A stretch of 41,726 nt of DNA from Amoebophrya sp. AT5.2. Lineage: Eukaryota; Sar; Dinophyceae; Syndiniales; Amoebophryaceae. Positions 1 to 9,706 of this stretch are shown here, one piece after another. The notes below the pieces were generated by a model. The model saw only the letters and a list, made by a program, of their open reading frames with translations. It was not told the origin of the DNA and made no database searches. The position numbers were made by a program, and so were the translations under genes. The stretch lies in NCBI GenBank assembly GCA_005223375.1, contig RXOD01003871.1, positions 1-41,726 on the forward strand, written 5' to 3'. How positions within the stretch are numbered: the stretch's first letter is position 1; each line of letters begins with the position of its first letter.

Positions 1-926
1 GGCTTCACTTCTGCAATCAGCGCATCATTCTCGAACATGTCCCCCGCGACGTTTTGCACGCGTTCTTCCGCGACTCTGAAAATACTTCCCACGGCGCAAT
101 CGATGTCAAAGGAGAAGGAGAAGCAAAAAAGGGCAGCACTGCGATGGACGGTGGATCTGATGATGAAAAGCACTCTCCCCAGCAAAAAGAAGATGCAACA
201 TCCCCCGCCAAACAGAATCGGACGGTTGCCGACGAAGTCGATAACGCAGACATTCTGTCGGCGTCTTCCGCGGCCGATGGCGTCAACGACGGCCCGTCCA
301 TGAGCAACAGCAAACCCTCCGCCGACACGACGAATGTTGCGGAGCTTTCGACGGGCGAGGCATCGGTAGCGGTGCAGTCGACGACGTCGCGGGCCGTTAC
401 GCGGGAAGAAATGAAGGTTCTGCGGGCCTTCGTGCGCTTCTACCGTCAGCAGAATTTCATCCGGTATCAGATTCGTGCCCAGACCCGGATCGTCGTCGCG
501 CTGTTGATGCTGATTGTGCCGCTGATATCCGCGACCGGAAACATCGCCTACTACGCCGGGTTTCCCAAGGAGGGAGGAGAGTTTGCTGCGGCGCTCCGCG
601 TGTCCGTCGTGCTGCTGGGGAAGGACCTGATCGAGTGGTACGTCATCACGTTTCGCATCGTGCTGTTTGACGTGCACCAACTGCGGGAACTGATGCCTGG
701 TTTACTGAAGGCGCTGTGCGATTTCTGTCCGACGCGGGAATGGTTTGCAGCGAACGAGCCGGGGCAGTTACTCACGTTTGGGGTGCTGGTCACCGTTTTC
801 TACTACGGCTTCCTCATCTACAATCTGCGCTACAACCCCTTCAACCTGGGGGAAATCCAGCGCGAGACGGGCTTCGGCGACGCGCTCAGCTGGGACCACA
901 TCATGGACTTCTGTGAAACGAAGTAG
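1..926 (+). CDS. C-terminal part of a multi-pass membrane protein (5' partial)
   Basis: The reading frame (codons starting at base 3) is open from the window edge to a TAG at 924-926, so the start lies upstream. The visible part of about 307 residues begins with a short segment containing VPRDVLHAFFRD. A hydrophilic Ser/Asp/Glu-rich linker follows (about bases 100-400). After that come a basic, aromatic stretch (FVRFYRQQNFIRYQIRAQTR) and three hydrophobic segments that look like transmembrane helices, near bases 489-560, 586-665 and 771-830. The tail is short and polar, ending ETK. I do not recognise the family; an ion channel, transporter or other integral membrane protein would fit. No intron is needed inside the visible part. 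A possible polyadenylation hexamer AATAAA lies at 1073-1078, about 150 bases past the stop. The gene runs in the same direction as all others here. Confidence 0.7.
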   Translation, partial: LHFCNQRIILEHVPRDVLHAFFRDSENTSHGAIDVKGEGEAKKGSTAMDGGSDDEKHSPQQKEDATSPAKQNRTVADEVDNADILSASSAADGVNDGPSMSNSKPSADTTNVAELSTGEASVAVQSTTSRAVTREEMKVLRAFVRFYRQQNFIRYQIRAQTRIVVALLMLIVPLISATGNIAYYAGFPKEGGEFAAALRVSVVLLGKDLIEWYVITFRIVLFDVHQLRELMPGLLKALCDFCPTREWFAANEPGQLLTFGVLVTVFYYGFLIYNLRYNPFNLGEIQRETGFGDALSWDHIMDFCETK

Positions 927-2209
927 AGGGCAAGCACAGGTGGGGCAGGAAGCTGGGGCTCGGTTCTGTAGACAAGTGTCTGGCGATCCACTTCATCCGC
1001 GCCACTGGTTCTTGAAAAAACTGCTTGCAGCAGACAGGTAGCGCCAGCAGATGTGGCGTGTGCAGAAACAAAAATAAACTTACTCTACACTGATTATGAT
1101 TGAATGTTGTAAAATGAAATGTGATGAATGCAGCTGACATCTACATCAGCAAAGTCGTGGCCAACATGGTGCCTAGCCTCGACAAGAAAAATTAATAGCG
1201 GTTTAAGTCTTGTCAATCAACAGAATCATTCAACTACAGATGGGCATGGGCCGCGCAACCGTCTCTGGCGGAAAAGCGCAAATCAACTGAGTGAGTCGGT
1301 CTAGAGTAAAGCGACACTTACGTAGAACCTGCTTCGATGCAGTATGTGAGAATGAGATTGAATTCGAGTTTCCAGTGAAGACCTTACGTCGAGTAAAGCT
1401 ACAGAAGTCAAAAAAGGATAGTAGAATTCGTGGTCCCACCTGCTTGCTGCAACCACGCAATGAATTGCTCGGACGACGGCGCAGACACAGAGACACGACA
1501 CATCCATATGATCAATGAATCGCGTGAGTGGGTTGGATTGCTGAGGCTGGCTCTTGTGCTTCGCTCCGCTGCTAATCATATGAGTACACCGACACCGTGA
1601 CCGTGACCGTGACCGGTGGTGTTCCTGTTCCTGTTCCGCCTCCGCATCCATTTGTTTGATGCAGTAAAACACTGAAAACGTCGTGAAGATGGATCTCTTT
1701 CTCGGTTGTCAACCGCAGTGGAAGAGATACTATAGCTACCCTGTGCCTTATTTTTATAATGCATGGAATTGCTGCGTGCTTATTTCATGTTGGTCCTCTA
1801 CTTTAATAGATAGTCACATCAAGCAGCTGAAATTTCATTCACCAAATGTTTCAGTTTGAGCTTCATGCATCGATCCATCAGAAATGGTACTTAGTAAGCG
1901 CGCTATCCTCCTTGTCCTCCACGTCGTTGTCGTACTGACTCGTATAGATACAAGTCCAAGTCCTCCTAGCCGTATCCTGTGCCTACCACTATCCTCCAAT
2001 GTCCTTAGTTTCGGAAAAACGAAAAACTCGTGCACGGGTGCAGGAGCTCGAAATCCAGCCTGTTAGAAAAGTTAAAGTTCTTTTGTGACTTAGCTCGAAA
2101 GGTTGTCGAACTCGAAGTTTTACTTTTTGTCGTTGTCCTAGTTAGTTTTGCAAGTCGTGTAAAAAATAAGTGAGTACGACCCCACACGATCGCTCGGACG
2201 ATAATCATA
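927..2209. other. Intergenic spacer, 1.28 kb
   Basis: No convincing gene is seen. The short open frames here lack protein-like composition. The spacer is more AT-rich than the flanking genes. It holds a candidate AATAAA for the upstream gene (1073-1078), a 7-bp inverted repeat GACAAGA/TCTTGTC at about 1180-1213, and the short hexamer repeats at 1594-1637. The last 200 bases presumably contain the promoter and 5' UTR of the next gene; no TATA box or initiator can be assigned with confidence. Confidence 0.5.
1594..1637. repeat. Two adjacent short hexamer microsatellites
   Basis: Nearly four units of ACCGTG at 1594-1616 are followed, after four other bases, by three units of GTTCCT (the last one incomplete) at 1621-1637. 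They lie in non-coding sequence and are probably replication slippage products. Confidence 0.7.
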
Positions 2210-5200
2210 ATGCTCCCGAAGATGCAGCGCGGCTTCCAGCGAAGGAGCACCAGCATGATCAGTGCCTCTGCCAGGATGTTGAGTGCGTTTCTGTTTCTCG
2301 AAATGCTCACCAAGCTGGCGAGTGCTTCCCATGTGTCCGGATCATCTTCTCGGAAAAGCTCCACCGACGGAACACCGAGGAACGCGAACCTTCTCCACGT
2401 TCAGCTACCGGCTGCTGCAGAAAGTGGCCCCGGTGCAACTGCACCAGCAGCAACTGCAGCGGCGGCTGGCACCGCAGTGCGAGCCTCCGCGCCGGCCGAA
2501 CGGGAAGACGACTTTTTCGACGACGCGGGTACCATCGATGAGCCGCCGAGCCCAACGGAGGTTCTGCAGCGCACCGTCTCGGAAGACCGGTCCTCGTTTT
2601 TGCGAAGGAGCAGAAGTGGTGGTGCTGCGTCGGGGTCGGCCTCCTCTTTTGCTGAAATTAGTGGAAGTTCCAGCGGGGAACCTCCACGAGACGCTCGAGC
2701 TGAAGGAGCTGTAAGGGAATCTGAAGCTGAACGGACAGGAAGCGGCTCGTCCCACTCGCTTTCGCAAGCTGATCAAGATGCGTCTTCGTTTCGCTATCCG
2801 TACTCGAAAGAAGAGGAGGAGAAAGTCATCGCTGAGCTGCACAGTTTGGTGCGCGGATTGAAAGGGTTGAACTTGGGTGGAAATTATAACTACCAGGAGG
2901 CGGGAGCCGGAGGAGCAGCTCCTTCTGCGATTCCTACGGTCGAGTACACCGAGGAGTACTGGAAGCTTGTCCGCGACGAGATGGAGGAAGACAAAGAGCG
3001 GGCAGCTGCAGCCGAAGATGAGGACAAGACCCGCCTCATCCAGTGGATACGCGACAGGGGGCTCGGTGTCGAGTACGAAGACTTGTATCGACGTCAGCCC
3101 CTTGCGGGCGGGCTGCGGCTTCCAACCGGCGCGCCGCGTGCACTGGAACCCCCACGCATGCCTGCGGTGGGGGTTCCAATGCACGCGGAGCGACGGCTGC
3201 CCGATAACTTCGCAGTGGAGGAAGTACTAGCGCGGGATGTTGAGAGCGCGCCGACCGTTCTTTCGCCGTCGCCCGAACTGCAGCTGCCTGGCGTGAAGGC
3301 CCGCAATTCTGAGCTCCTGATGACCTGGTCTGCTGCTGACCCGAAGGTTCATGTGGAACACGGTGGACCAGGGCGAAAAGCGGCGGACAACTCACCCTTT
3401 TCGCAGCTGGAAGAGTTGTCCTCGTCTCCGCACTTCGACCTTCGCGTCACCACTGCCGGCGGCCAGCAGAAGAATTGGTCGCAATGCTCCTTAACCAGCC
3501 TCTTGGGCACTGCCAACGGAAGTGGCAGCCAACAGACGTTGTCGCCGTGCAGCGACGGTGCGGTGACCTCGCCTTCGGCTTCGGCTGCGGAGCGGCACAC
3601 GAGCGAGGCACCTGCGAGCACCAGGAAGGAGTACTTCTGCACGCCAGTGGTCGCGGGTAACAACACGAATACTAGTACGACCGCATTCAGCAGGACGTCG
3701 TGGGACTCATGGGGGACAGGTGAGTGGTCATGCGGTAGCCCAACGGGAGAAGTTGGCGGTGGAACAACATGCGGTAAGAAGAAGCCGGCTGCGTCGCCTT
3801 CATCCGGCACTTCTAACTGCAGTGCGACCCACCAGAGCCAGCAGGCCGCTACGTGTTCCCCGGCAGACTCCGGTGGTGCAGCCGCAAGCCTGGAACCGAA
3901 CTGCGCACGTCGCAGCCAAGAAGCTCTTGCTCCGGCACTGCTGGCGGCCTCTGCTGCCGCCGAAGAACAGTCTGTCGGTGCTATGGTCCCATCTACCACG
4001 ACCGATAGCCCCTGCCTAAGCCCGACCGCGGCATCTCTCCTCACTCTGCCGGGCTCGTCGATTTCCGTCGGAGCGCTAAAAAATGCCTTTGATAGCGCGG
4101 CAAGGTCGTGCTCGAACGGTGGAGCCGACGGTGGAGACAGCGCTGGACATCAACATCATTCACAGGCTAGCTGCTCTCAGCACGCGGCGCCTGCTGTTGC
4201 GGATGAACCCGAGGCCAAGAGTAGGAAGGAACCCGCTTCGGATTCCTTCCTACAGTTCGTCCAAGACGTTGTGAAGTTGAAGGAACAAGGCGCGGACGGC
4301 AGCGATCCTTCGCGTACTTGCGACACCGCGTCTACGTTCACAGCTACTGGTACTACTCCGGCGTCTGCGCAGGCAAAGCGGAAAGATAACCCCCCAGCAC
4401 TCCGTACGCGTACTCGTCGGGACTGGGATAACGTGTTTGACGGGGAATCTTCTGGTTCATCGGACGAGGAGGAGGAAGAGGGGGACACCGCGGCCGCGAG
4501 AGACGGCACTTCTGCACGTTGGCCTCTGGAGGGGCTGGCGGAGTCCTACCTCGGGGTCGTCGGCGGGAAGATGAAGAAAGCAGGCGTTCCCTTGCTGCAG
4601 CGCCGGTGCGCCGGCATCCTCGTGCCGGCAGGGCTCGCGGCTGCCGCGCTGCTTGAGCATTTTGCGCTATCCGCGGGCTCTGGTCACAGGCGGGAGCAGT
4701 CGCCGGTCGTCCCAGTCAGAGAAGAGCCGGGGTTCACGGTAAGAAATCTACGTCGTAGTAATTGCAGTTGCCCCGACGTAGTTTTAGGTTTTTACGAGGG
4801 ATGAAAGTATCAGTTGTAGGTGCAGCGCGTGCGTTGGTTTACTCGCGTTGCTCTGGCCGAGGTGGGCTGCGTGATGCGGAAGTAGATCTTTCAGCTACTA
4901 AACTTACGTACAGACGCAAGACTTTTTTACTGCACGTACACTCTTCTAGTATCGACATCGTGATTTCCAGGTTTGTTCCCCGTCGTGGGCTGTGACGGAC
5001 GAGAATTGCGCGGTGGAGAATTGGGACGAGGCCACCATGCCGGCGCCAGCCAACGCAGCTACCACGGAGACGGATGAGCATGAGGATGACTCTATGAACG
5101 TAATGCCAGCAACGATGGACCCCCCGACGAGGTGGAGCGGCAGACAGACTGCGCCGCTCGTCCTGACCGCGGCCCTCGGTGCCGCGGGCACCGCGCGGTA

Positions 5201-5213
5201 CTTTGGACACTGA
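2210..5213 (+). CDS. Large Ser/Ala/Glu-rich protein with N-terminal signal sequence; two exons
   Basis: Exon 1 is 2210-4738 and exon 2 is 4971-5213, giving about 923 residues. The ATG at 2210 has A at -3. It is followed by a basic region and a hydrophobic stretch (MLSAFLFLEMLTKLASA, about residues 23-39) that looks like a signal peptide or signal anchor. The body is low-complexity: Ser, Ala, Gly and acidic runs such as DEEEEEGD, with no recognised domain. Two hydrophobic stretches lie near the C-terminus, one at about bases 4610-4675 and one at the very end (APLVLTAALGAAGTA). The intron is placed because ACG|GTAAGA and TTTCCAG|GTT join the frame in phase 0 and extend it 80 codons to TGA at 5211-5213. 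Without splicing the frame stops at 4804. A 25-bp inverted repeat sits in exon 1 at residues 309-327. Function is unknown; a secreted or surface protein is likely. Confidence 0.7.
3134..3188. repeat. Long inverted repeat inside coding sequence
   Basis: The left arm 3134-3158 (25 nt) and right arm 3163-3188 (26 nt) are reverse complements except for one mismatch and one bulged base, around the 4-nt loop TGCC (3159-3162). It lies in exon 1 of the 923-residue protein, keeps the frame open, and would form a strong hairpin in the mRNA. Confidence 0.9.
4739..4970 (+). other. Intron, 232 nt, GT-AG, phase 0
   Basis: The donor GTAAGA is at 4739-4744 and the acceptor TTTCCAG ends at 4970. An 8-bp perfect inverted repeat (CTACGTCG at 4748-4755, CGACGTAG at 4774-4781) sits just inside the donor. 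Reading through gives 22 extra codons and a stop at 4804, so retention would replace the C-terminal 80 residues. Confidence 0.75.
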
Positions 5214-6414
5214 GCGATGATGAACAAACAAGGGAATGCAGCTACTTTCGCCATAGTACGATACATATACCACGGACTCTACGTGGTCTGCCAACGAACT
5301 GCTACTCACTGCATCTGCTACGGCACATAATAAATCATAAATTGAAAAAAAAAAGAAACGACGACCCTGAAGAACCTCATGTGCTCCAGTTTTGTCCCTG
5401 TCGATGTCGAAGTTCTTGATCGAAGAATTTCTTTAAAAAGAAAGTACTGACCTGCCATATAAGCAAAATGTATCGACTTACGTTCGCAATCCCGACGTCT
5501 GCACCTGCAGCTCAAATAAAACCGATAATCTAGCTATGCGCCGGAATTATCGAAAGGACGGCAATAGGCATAGATCCGAAAAACGTGGATAGACCTGCAC
5601 AAAACTGACCAAAAAGTCTATAAGCACTTGGACTTCAGTAAAAGACGGCTTTGCAATTTGAGGTGGACTGGTCGCTTATGTCGCGGCATTGTCGGCGGGA
5701 AGAAAGTGAAATCGATCCGATGGAACGCTACTCCGGTGCTACAAGTTTAAAGTTAAGTTAGTGCTAGTAGTTAATAAATCTGATAAGAAGAGGCGTGCTG
5801 CAGTTGTCGCCGTTTTGATGCACTGTTGTCCAAATTCAGCAAGCAAGAAGCGATCGAAAAATGTTGGATCCAAAGCCAAACAAGAAACGTACTGGATCGC
5901 CAGAATGAAACAGGTTCAATCTTCTTCACCAGATCTGCTCCTGAAGCACTAGTAGCTTGGATCCTCCACCCAATCCAGAATCAGAATGAATGCCCAATTA
6001 TATGAATTTTTTGTGATGTCAGAAACAACAATAAGAAAAATTCCAAGTCTTTTCCTTGACCACCACGACAGCAGGAGCTCGCTGGTTTAAAGTTTTCGTG
6101 GACACTAGGTCCAACTCCAAACCGAAGGAACACTCTCGTACTCGTAGCGACCTCCAGCAGCAGAAGCAGCACATGCACAAAGAAAAAAAACTTACTAAGT
6201 ATTACTTATTTCGATTGCCCTCACCCTCTCTGTCTCTGACTGCACAGCACTGCCTGCCCTGCGTTGAAGGTCTAAACGACGCACTCATCGTAGCAATAAA
6301 TACAACCAATTCTTTTTAGTATTTGCAACAATAAAAGAAGCAATTAAAAAATTTCAATTTCTTCATCTTCGACCGCTAGGGGCCAATATCGGAGAAAAGA
6401 ACGAAAGCAAAACA
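5214..6414. other. Intergenic spacer, 1.2 kb
   Basis: An AT-rich spacer with no supported gene. AATAAA at 5329-5334, 116 bases past the preceding stop, is a possible polyadenylation signal, followed by an A-run at about 5345-5355. A 7-bp inverted repeat CGATAAT/ATTATCG lies at about 5523-5551. Open frames at 5761-5952 and 6056-6319 have no start context or protein-like composition. Confidence 0.5.
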
Positions 6415-7437
6415 ATGGTCCGAAAAGCCACCCCACGTCCTGTCTTCAGGAGCGGAAATATGGCCGCGTGCTTTTTTTTCCTGCTCTGCTCCACCGGAGT
6501 GACGTCATCTGCCGCGGCCACTGTGCAGGCACCTGCTGCGCCGCGACTCAGAGCTCAGGCGCCTCCTGCGCTCGCTCTCCCCGCTCTCCAGCCTCTAATG
6601 CTTCCCCCGACCCCGGAACTGCTCCAGCCTTCGCAGCAGGGGGGAATTGGATATCGCGGCTCGTATCTAATGGGCCGGAACGGGTCCGGGGGACCACCCA
6701 ACGGTCGCGACACGCGGCGTGGCGTGAAACAGAGACCGGACTCCAGGTGGGTGCTGCAGCAGCGGCCGCGACGAACGCAACAGGCCAGCACCGAGAATTC
6801 TCCAGTACCGACCACGGTCTTTCCACCGCCCGAAGGGTATCAACATGAAGGTGAAGAGTCGGGATTTTCGTCTTTCTCGTGGACCAGAGACGAGGAAGTT
6901 GCGAATGCTTCGGCCGTGATGGGGATTTTTGCATCGGACGCGGGGCCGGGGGCCATGGCCAGTGACAGTGCAGCTTCTACTTCTAGGCCCGAGTACTTTG
7001 TTTCTCCCAGCCCCGAACTGAAGCAGGAGCCGCCGCTGTTCGCCTGGTTTGACGAAGATAGGCAACCCAGTGGCTCCGATGAAGAAGATAATTCACCCGC
7101 ATCGCCCTTGTCGTATGTCGGAGACGATCGTCATAGTGGTGCAATGTCTCCGTTTTCTCTCGAAGACCACTCGTTGCAGCGTTCGGTTCCTCGCCCGTTC
7201 CTGGCCTCGCGCGCCGGTCCGGGGGCCCGGCGGCAGCGAAGGGAGCAGGTGGTGGCCGTTGCCCCCGGTGCGGGCAGTAGCAACGATGGCCAGGAGTTTC
7301 TGGGGCTGCGGCTGAAGCAACAACAAGAGGAGCTGGAGCTGCTTCGACGTTCCGTGACACCCTCAACGCGGGAGCCGACTCCCGTAACCGCCGGGGGAGC
7401 GCCTCCGCACGAGTCCGAGGACGAGTTGTCCCCGTAG
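6415..7437 (+). CDS. Secreted acidic Pro/Ser-rich protein
   Basis: This single-exon frame of 340 residues starts at an ATG in good context (ACAATGG, A at -3). A short basic lead is followed by a hydrophobic core (MAACFFFLLCSTGVTSSAA, about residues 16-34), a typical signal peptide. The mature part is Pro/Ala-rich, then becomes acidic with aromatic-acidic patches (FSWTRDEE, FAWFDEDRQPSGSDEED). A Glu/Gln/Leu stretch (QQQEELELLRR) lies near the C-terminus and could be a short helix. The segment PEYFVSPSPEL (about 6988-7020) resembles PKYFSLVIKPEEEL in the next gene, and SPSPEL also occurs in the preceding gene. No known domain is seen. I infer a secreted protein, one of a small locally duplicated set; effector or surface roles are guesses. 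Confidence 0.7.
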   Translation: MVRKATPRPVFRSGNMAACFFFLLCSTGVTSSAAATVQAPAAPRLRAQAPPALALPALQPLMLPPTPELLQPSQQGGIGYRGSYLMGRNGSGGPPNGRDTRRGVKQRPDSRWVLQQRPRRTQQASTENSPVPTTVFPPPEGYQHEGEESGFSSFSWTRDEEVANASAVMGIFASDAGPGAMASDSAASTSRPEYFVSPSPELKQEPPLFAWFDEDRQPSGSDEEDNSPASPLSYVGDDRHSGAMSPFSLEDHSLQRSVPRPFLASRAGPGARRQRREQVVAVAPGAGSSNDGQEFLGLRLKQQQEELELLRRSVTPSTREPTPVTAGGAPPHESEDELSP

Positions 7438-8899
7438 GGCAGTAATGGCAGGTGGTGGAAGAGGAAGTAAAGAAACGCCGAAGTCTGCACAGGAGAAGCA
7501 AATGCATCAAATTTCGCTGGACTAATTGGCGCAAGTGGCCCCCCCGCCCGTTGTGATGCAATCATTCTCACGGCGGTAGGCGCGCGCCGGATTTCTGAAA
7601 AAAATGCGTGATGGGAGTCGGTTGGTTCGTTGCAAGACGAACGACGCGAACCATAAATGAACGAAGAATTAGAAACATAGGACCCGCATACTTGTTTTAG
7701 GTTAATGTACAACCGTCACCCAGAGCCAGATGGCGCTGGCGGCAATGTCTCAACAGGCCTAAAAAACACACACCCTTGGCTCGCTCTCATACCTTGGGCC
7801 CAATTGCTACATAGGATCCCAAAATTAATGCGCTAGGTCTAAAACTTTATTAGAGGAACTTGAACAGTGCGGACCACTTCCTTGTACTTCTAGGTAGATC
7901 TTGATCTTCATACAAGCGTCAGAATTGAGATATATTTATTGCTCTGCAGTTGCATTTACTGGCTTCTTCTCCACCGAAATGCGGAGAGCAGCAATCCATC
8001 GAATTGATCATCTAGATCGTCAGTCACACTCTCACTCACAGTCACTCCGAGAGTGACTTGCTTGAGAGACCGCGCCATATGACCATTTACTAGGGTCATC
8101 GAGGGATCTTCGTCTCGGTCTTTGCCGCAGAGGAGAAGAATCCACAAACTCAAACATGAAAAAAGAATGGGAGGAGTTGGTAAGAACTCATAAATTAGTA
8201 TACCGTGGAGCTGGAAACGGAAAGAAATATGGAGATGGACACCGACAACTTGGGTGTCTAGGTACTGGTCCTGGCGGCAAACCGCTTCGCGTGCGCGTCC
8301 GGGGCATATCATAAGGAAGTACTTATGACAGGAGGAGGTTGGGGATTCTTTCTTTTCATAATTAACAAACGAAAATAAGCGAAAGCGATCTCAAAGGCGC
8401 TAATGAAAAAGGCATTCGCGATCTTGTTCTAGTGATCCCGTATGATTCCACTGAATCGAGCTCTTGACAAACGTCATCGTGCGAAAATTTGCGCGCGACC
8501 ACTAGCAGATCCATATAATAAAGCGGATCATTCTCGTAGTCGTACCCGTCGCGAGCCAGCAAGCGATGCATGACATAATCATGAGTCATGAGAATACGCA
8601 TGATCTTGTATTCGTCAACGACGAAGACCAAGGGTGTAGTTTCGGCACGCTAAAAAATTGTTCATCTCTCACCCACCTTCCTTTATACCGCAACTGATAC
8701 TACAGTAGATTGAGTCCCTCAATCAGCCACAAGGACCCGCCGATCCGAAATTTGCGCTTTCCATAAATCTCCAGCATTTGAGTTCAGATTATTGCAACTG
8801 CTCGTACTCAGAGTCAGAACTCAACTGCATAGTTTGAATTCTTCGATTAAATTACTGCTAAAAGAAAAAAATACAAGAACAAATCAAACGTCGGAAACC
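7438..8899. other. Intergenic spacer, 1.46 kb
   Basis: This is the longest spacer in the window. I see no + strand gene. Two minus-strand open frames (7956-8312 and 8362-8631) are discussed separately; only the latter looks protein-like. The sequence around 8020-8060 contains imperfect inverted copies of AGTCACTCTC. The last 150 bases (A-rich, ending AAACC before the ATG at 8900) are probably the 5' UTR of the next gene. Confidence 0.45.
8362..8631 (-). CDS. Possible minus-strand gene fragment (weak)
   Basis: The minus-strand frame is open from about 8649 to the stop at 8362, with no good ATG context at its upstream end (TTG at 8631). Its composition looks like a real protein (VVDEYKIMRILMTHDYVMH, then YYMDLLVVARKFSHDDVCQE), but codon third positions are AT-rich, unlike all neighbours. 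It could be an exon of a minus-strand gene, a decayed insertion, or chance. I cannot name a family. Confidence 0.15.
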   Translation of the reverse strand: MVFVVDEYKIMRILMTHDYVMHRLLARDGYDYENDPLYYMDLLVVARKFSHDDVCQELDSVESYGITRTRSRMPFSLAPLRSLSLIFVC

Positions 8900-9706
8900 A
8901 TGTCGCACAGCAGCATGAGAGCAGCCGGTGGTCGCAGCAGGGGCTTCATCTTGGGGGCAAGCGTTCTTGCGCTTCTGTGCGTTGTGCAGCCAGATATGAA
9001 TGTGAGTGCTGCATCCATTAGGACCGTGGTGTTCGGCCGTGCGGCCTCGGAAAATGAAGCGCGCGAGGGCGGCAACGCACGACGGGAGCCGCCGATCTTG
9101 CCGGTTCGGCGGCCTCTCGCTGCTCCAGATATCATTGTACCCCCCCTGTCCCTTCCGGGTCCTGCGCGTGGCGTCGAGGAGAGCGAGACCGATGAATTCT
9201 GGCTGGACAACTTCTCTTCGCTCGATGACGAGCACGAGCTGCAGCAGCCGCTGGCGCAGGTCACACAGCCGCCAGCACAAACAGATGAAGGGGCGCCTGT
9301 TGATACGACGATGAAGGCCCTATCCGAGTGGCTCGCAAAACACGCCGAAGTCGAACGCGAGGAGACGAAGATGCACGGAGCCGAAGGACGAGAGAAAAGA
9401 CTGGCCGATGTTGACAAGCCGGGAGACGCAGCGCTGCCGAAGTACTTCTCCCTTGTGATCAAGCCCGAGGAAGAGCTGCAGAAGCTGCGAGAGGAGGCGA
9501 CAAACTTCTTCCTGCAGCGCCCAGCTTCGGCGGAGACGACCACGAGTAGCAGCTCGAACAGTGGTTTTTATAATTATATCCACCACGAAGAAGATGAAGA
9601 TCTGAGTTCCGGCTCTCCAACGCCTACGCCAGACGTGACGGCGGGCTACCTTGCGAGGCTGCCGGAGCCATATACTCGCCCGCCGTCGATTGAAGAGGTG
9701 GACTGA
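8900..9706 (+). CDS. Secreted acidic protein, related in style to the upstream gene
   Basis: The frame gives 268 residues from the ATG at 8900, chosen because it has A at -3 and is followed by a signal peptide (GFILGASVLALLCVV, about residues 15-29); the frame is open further upstream but without an ATG. The mature part starts with a basic Arg-rich stretch, then has an acidic-aromatic patch (ESETDEFWLDNFSSLDDEHE). A charged region predicted to be helical follows (KPEEELQKLREEATNFF), then a Ser/Thr/Pro tail ending IEEVD. PKYF...EEEL at about 9436-9477 parallels PEYF...PEL in the preceding gene, so the two may be diverged paralogues. No known domain is seen. A perfect 20-bp palindrome lies 105 bases after the stop. 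Confidence 0.7.
   Translation: MSHSSMRAAGGRSRGFILGASVLALLCVVQPDMNVSAASIRTVVFGRAASENEAREGGNARREPPILPVRRPLAAPDIIVPPLSLPGPARGVEESETDEFWLDNFSSLDDEHELQQPLAQVTQPPAQTDEGAPVDTTMKALSEWLAKHAEVEREETKMHGAEGREKRLADVDKPGDAALPKYFSLVIKPEEELQKLREEATNFFLQRPASAETTTSSSSNSGFYNYIHHEEDEDLSSGSPTPTPDVTAGYLARLPEPYTRPPSIEEVD

Noticed and set aside
4739..4804. Unspliced end of the 2210 gene with stop at 4804
   Set aside because: A clean GT-AG pair in phase 0 extends the frame by 80 codons, so the stop at 4804 is taken as intronic.
4992..5213. Separate small gene
   Set aside because: It is in frame with the preceding exon after splicing and has no ATG of its own at its start, so it is treated as exon 2.
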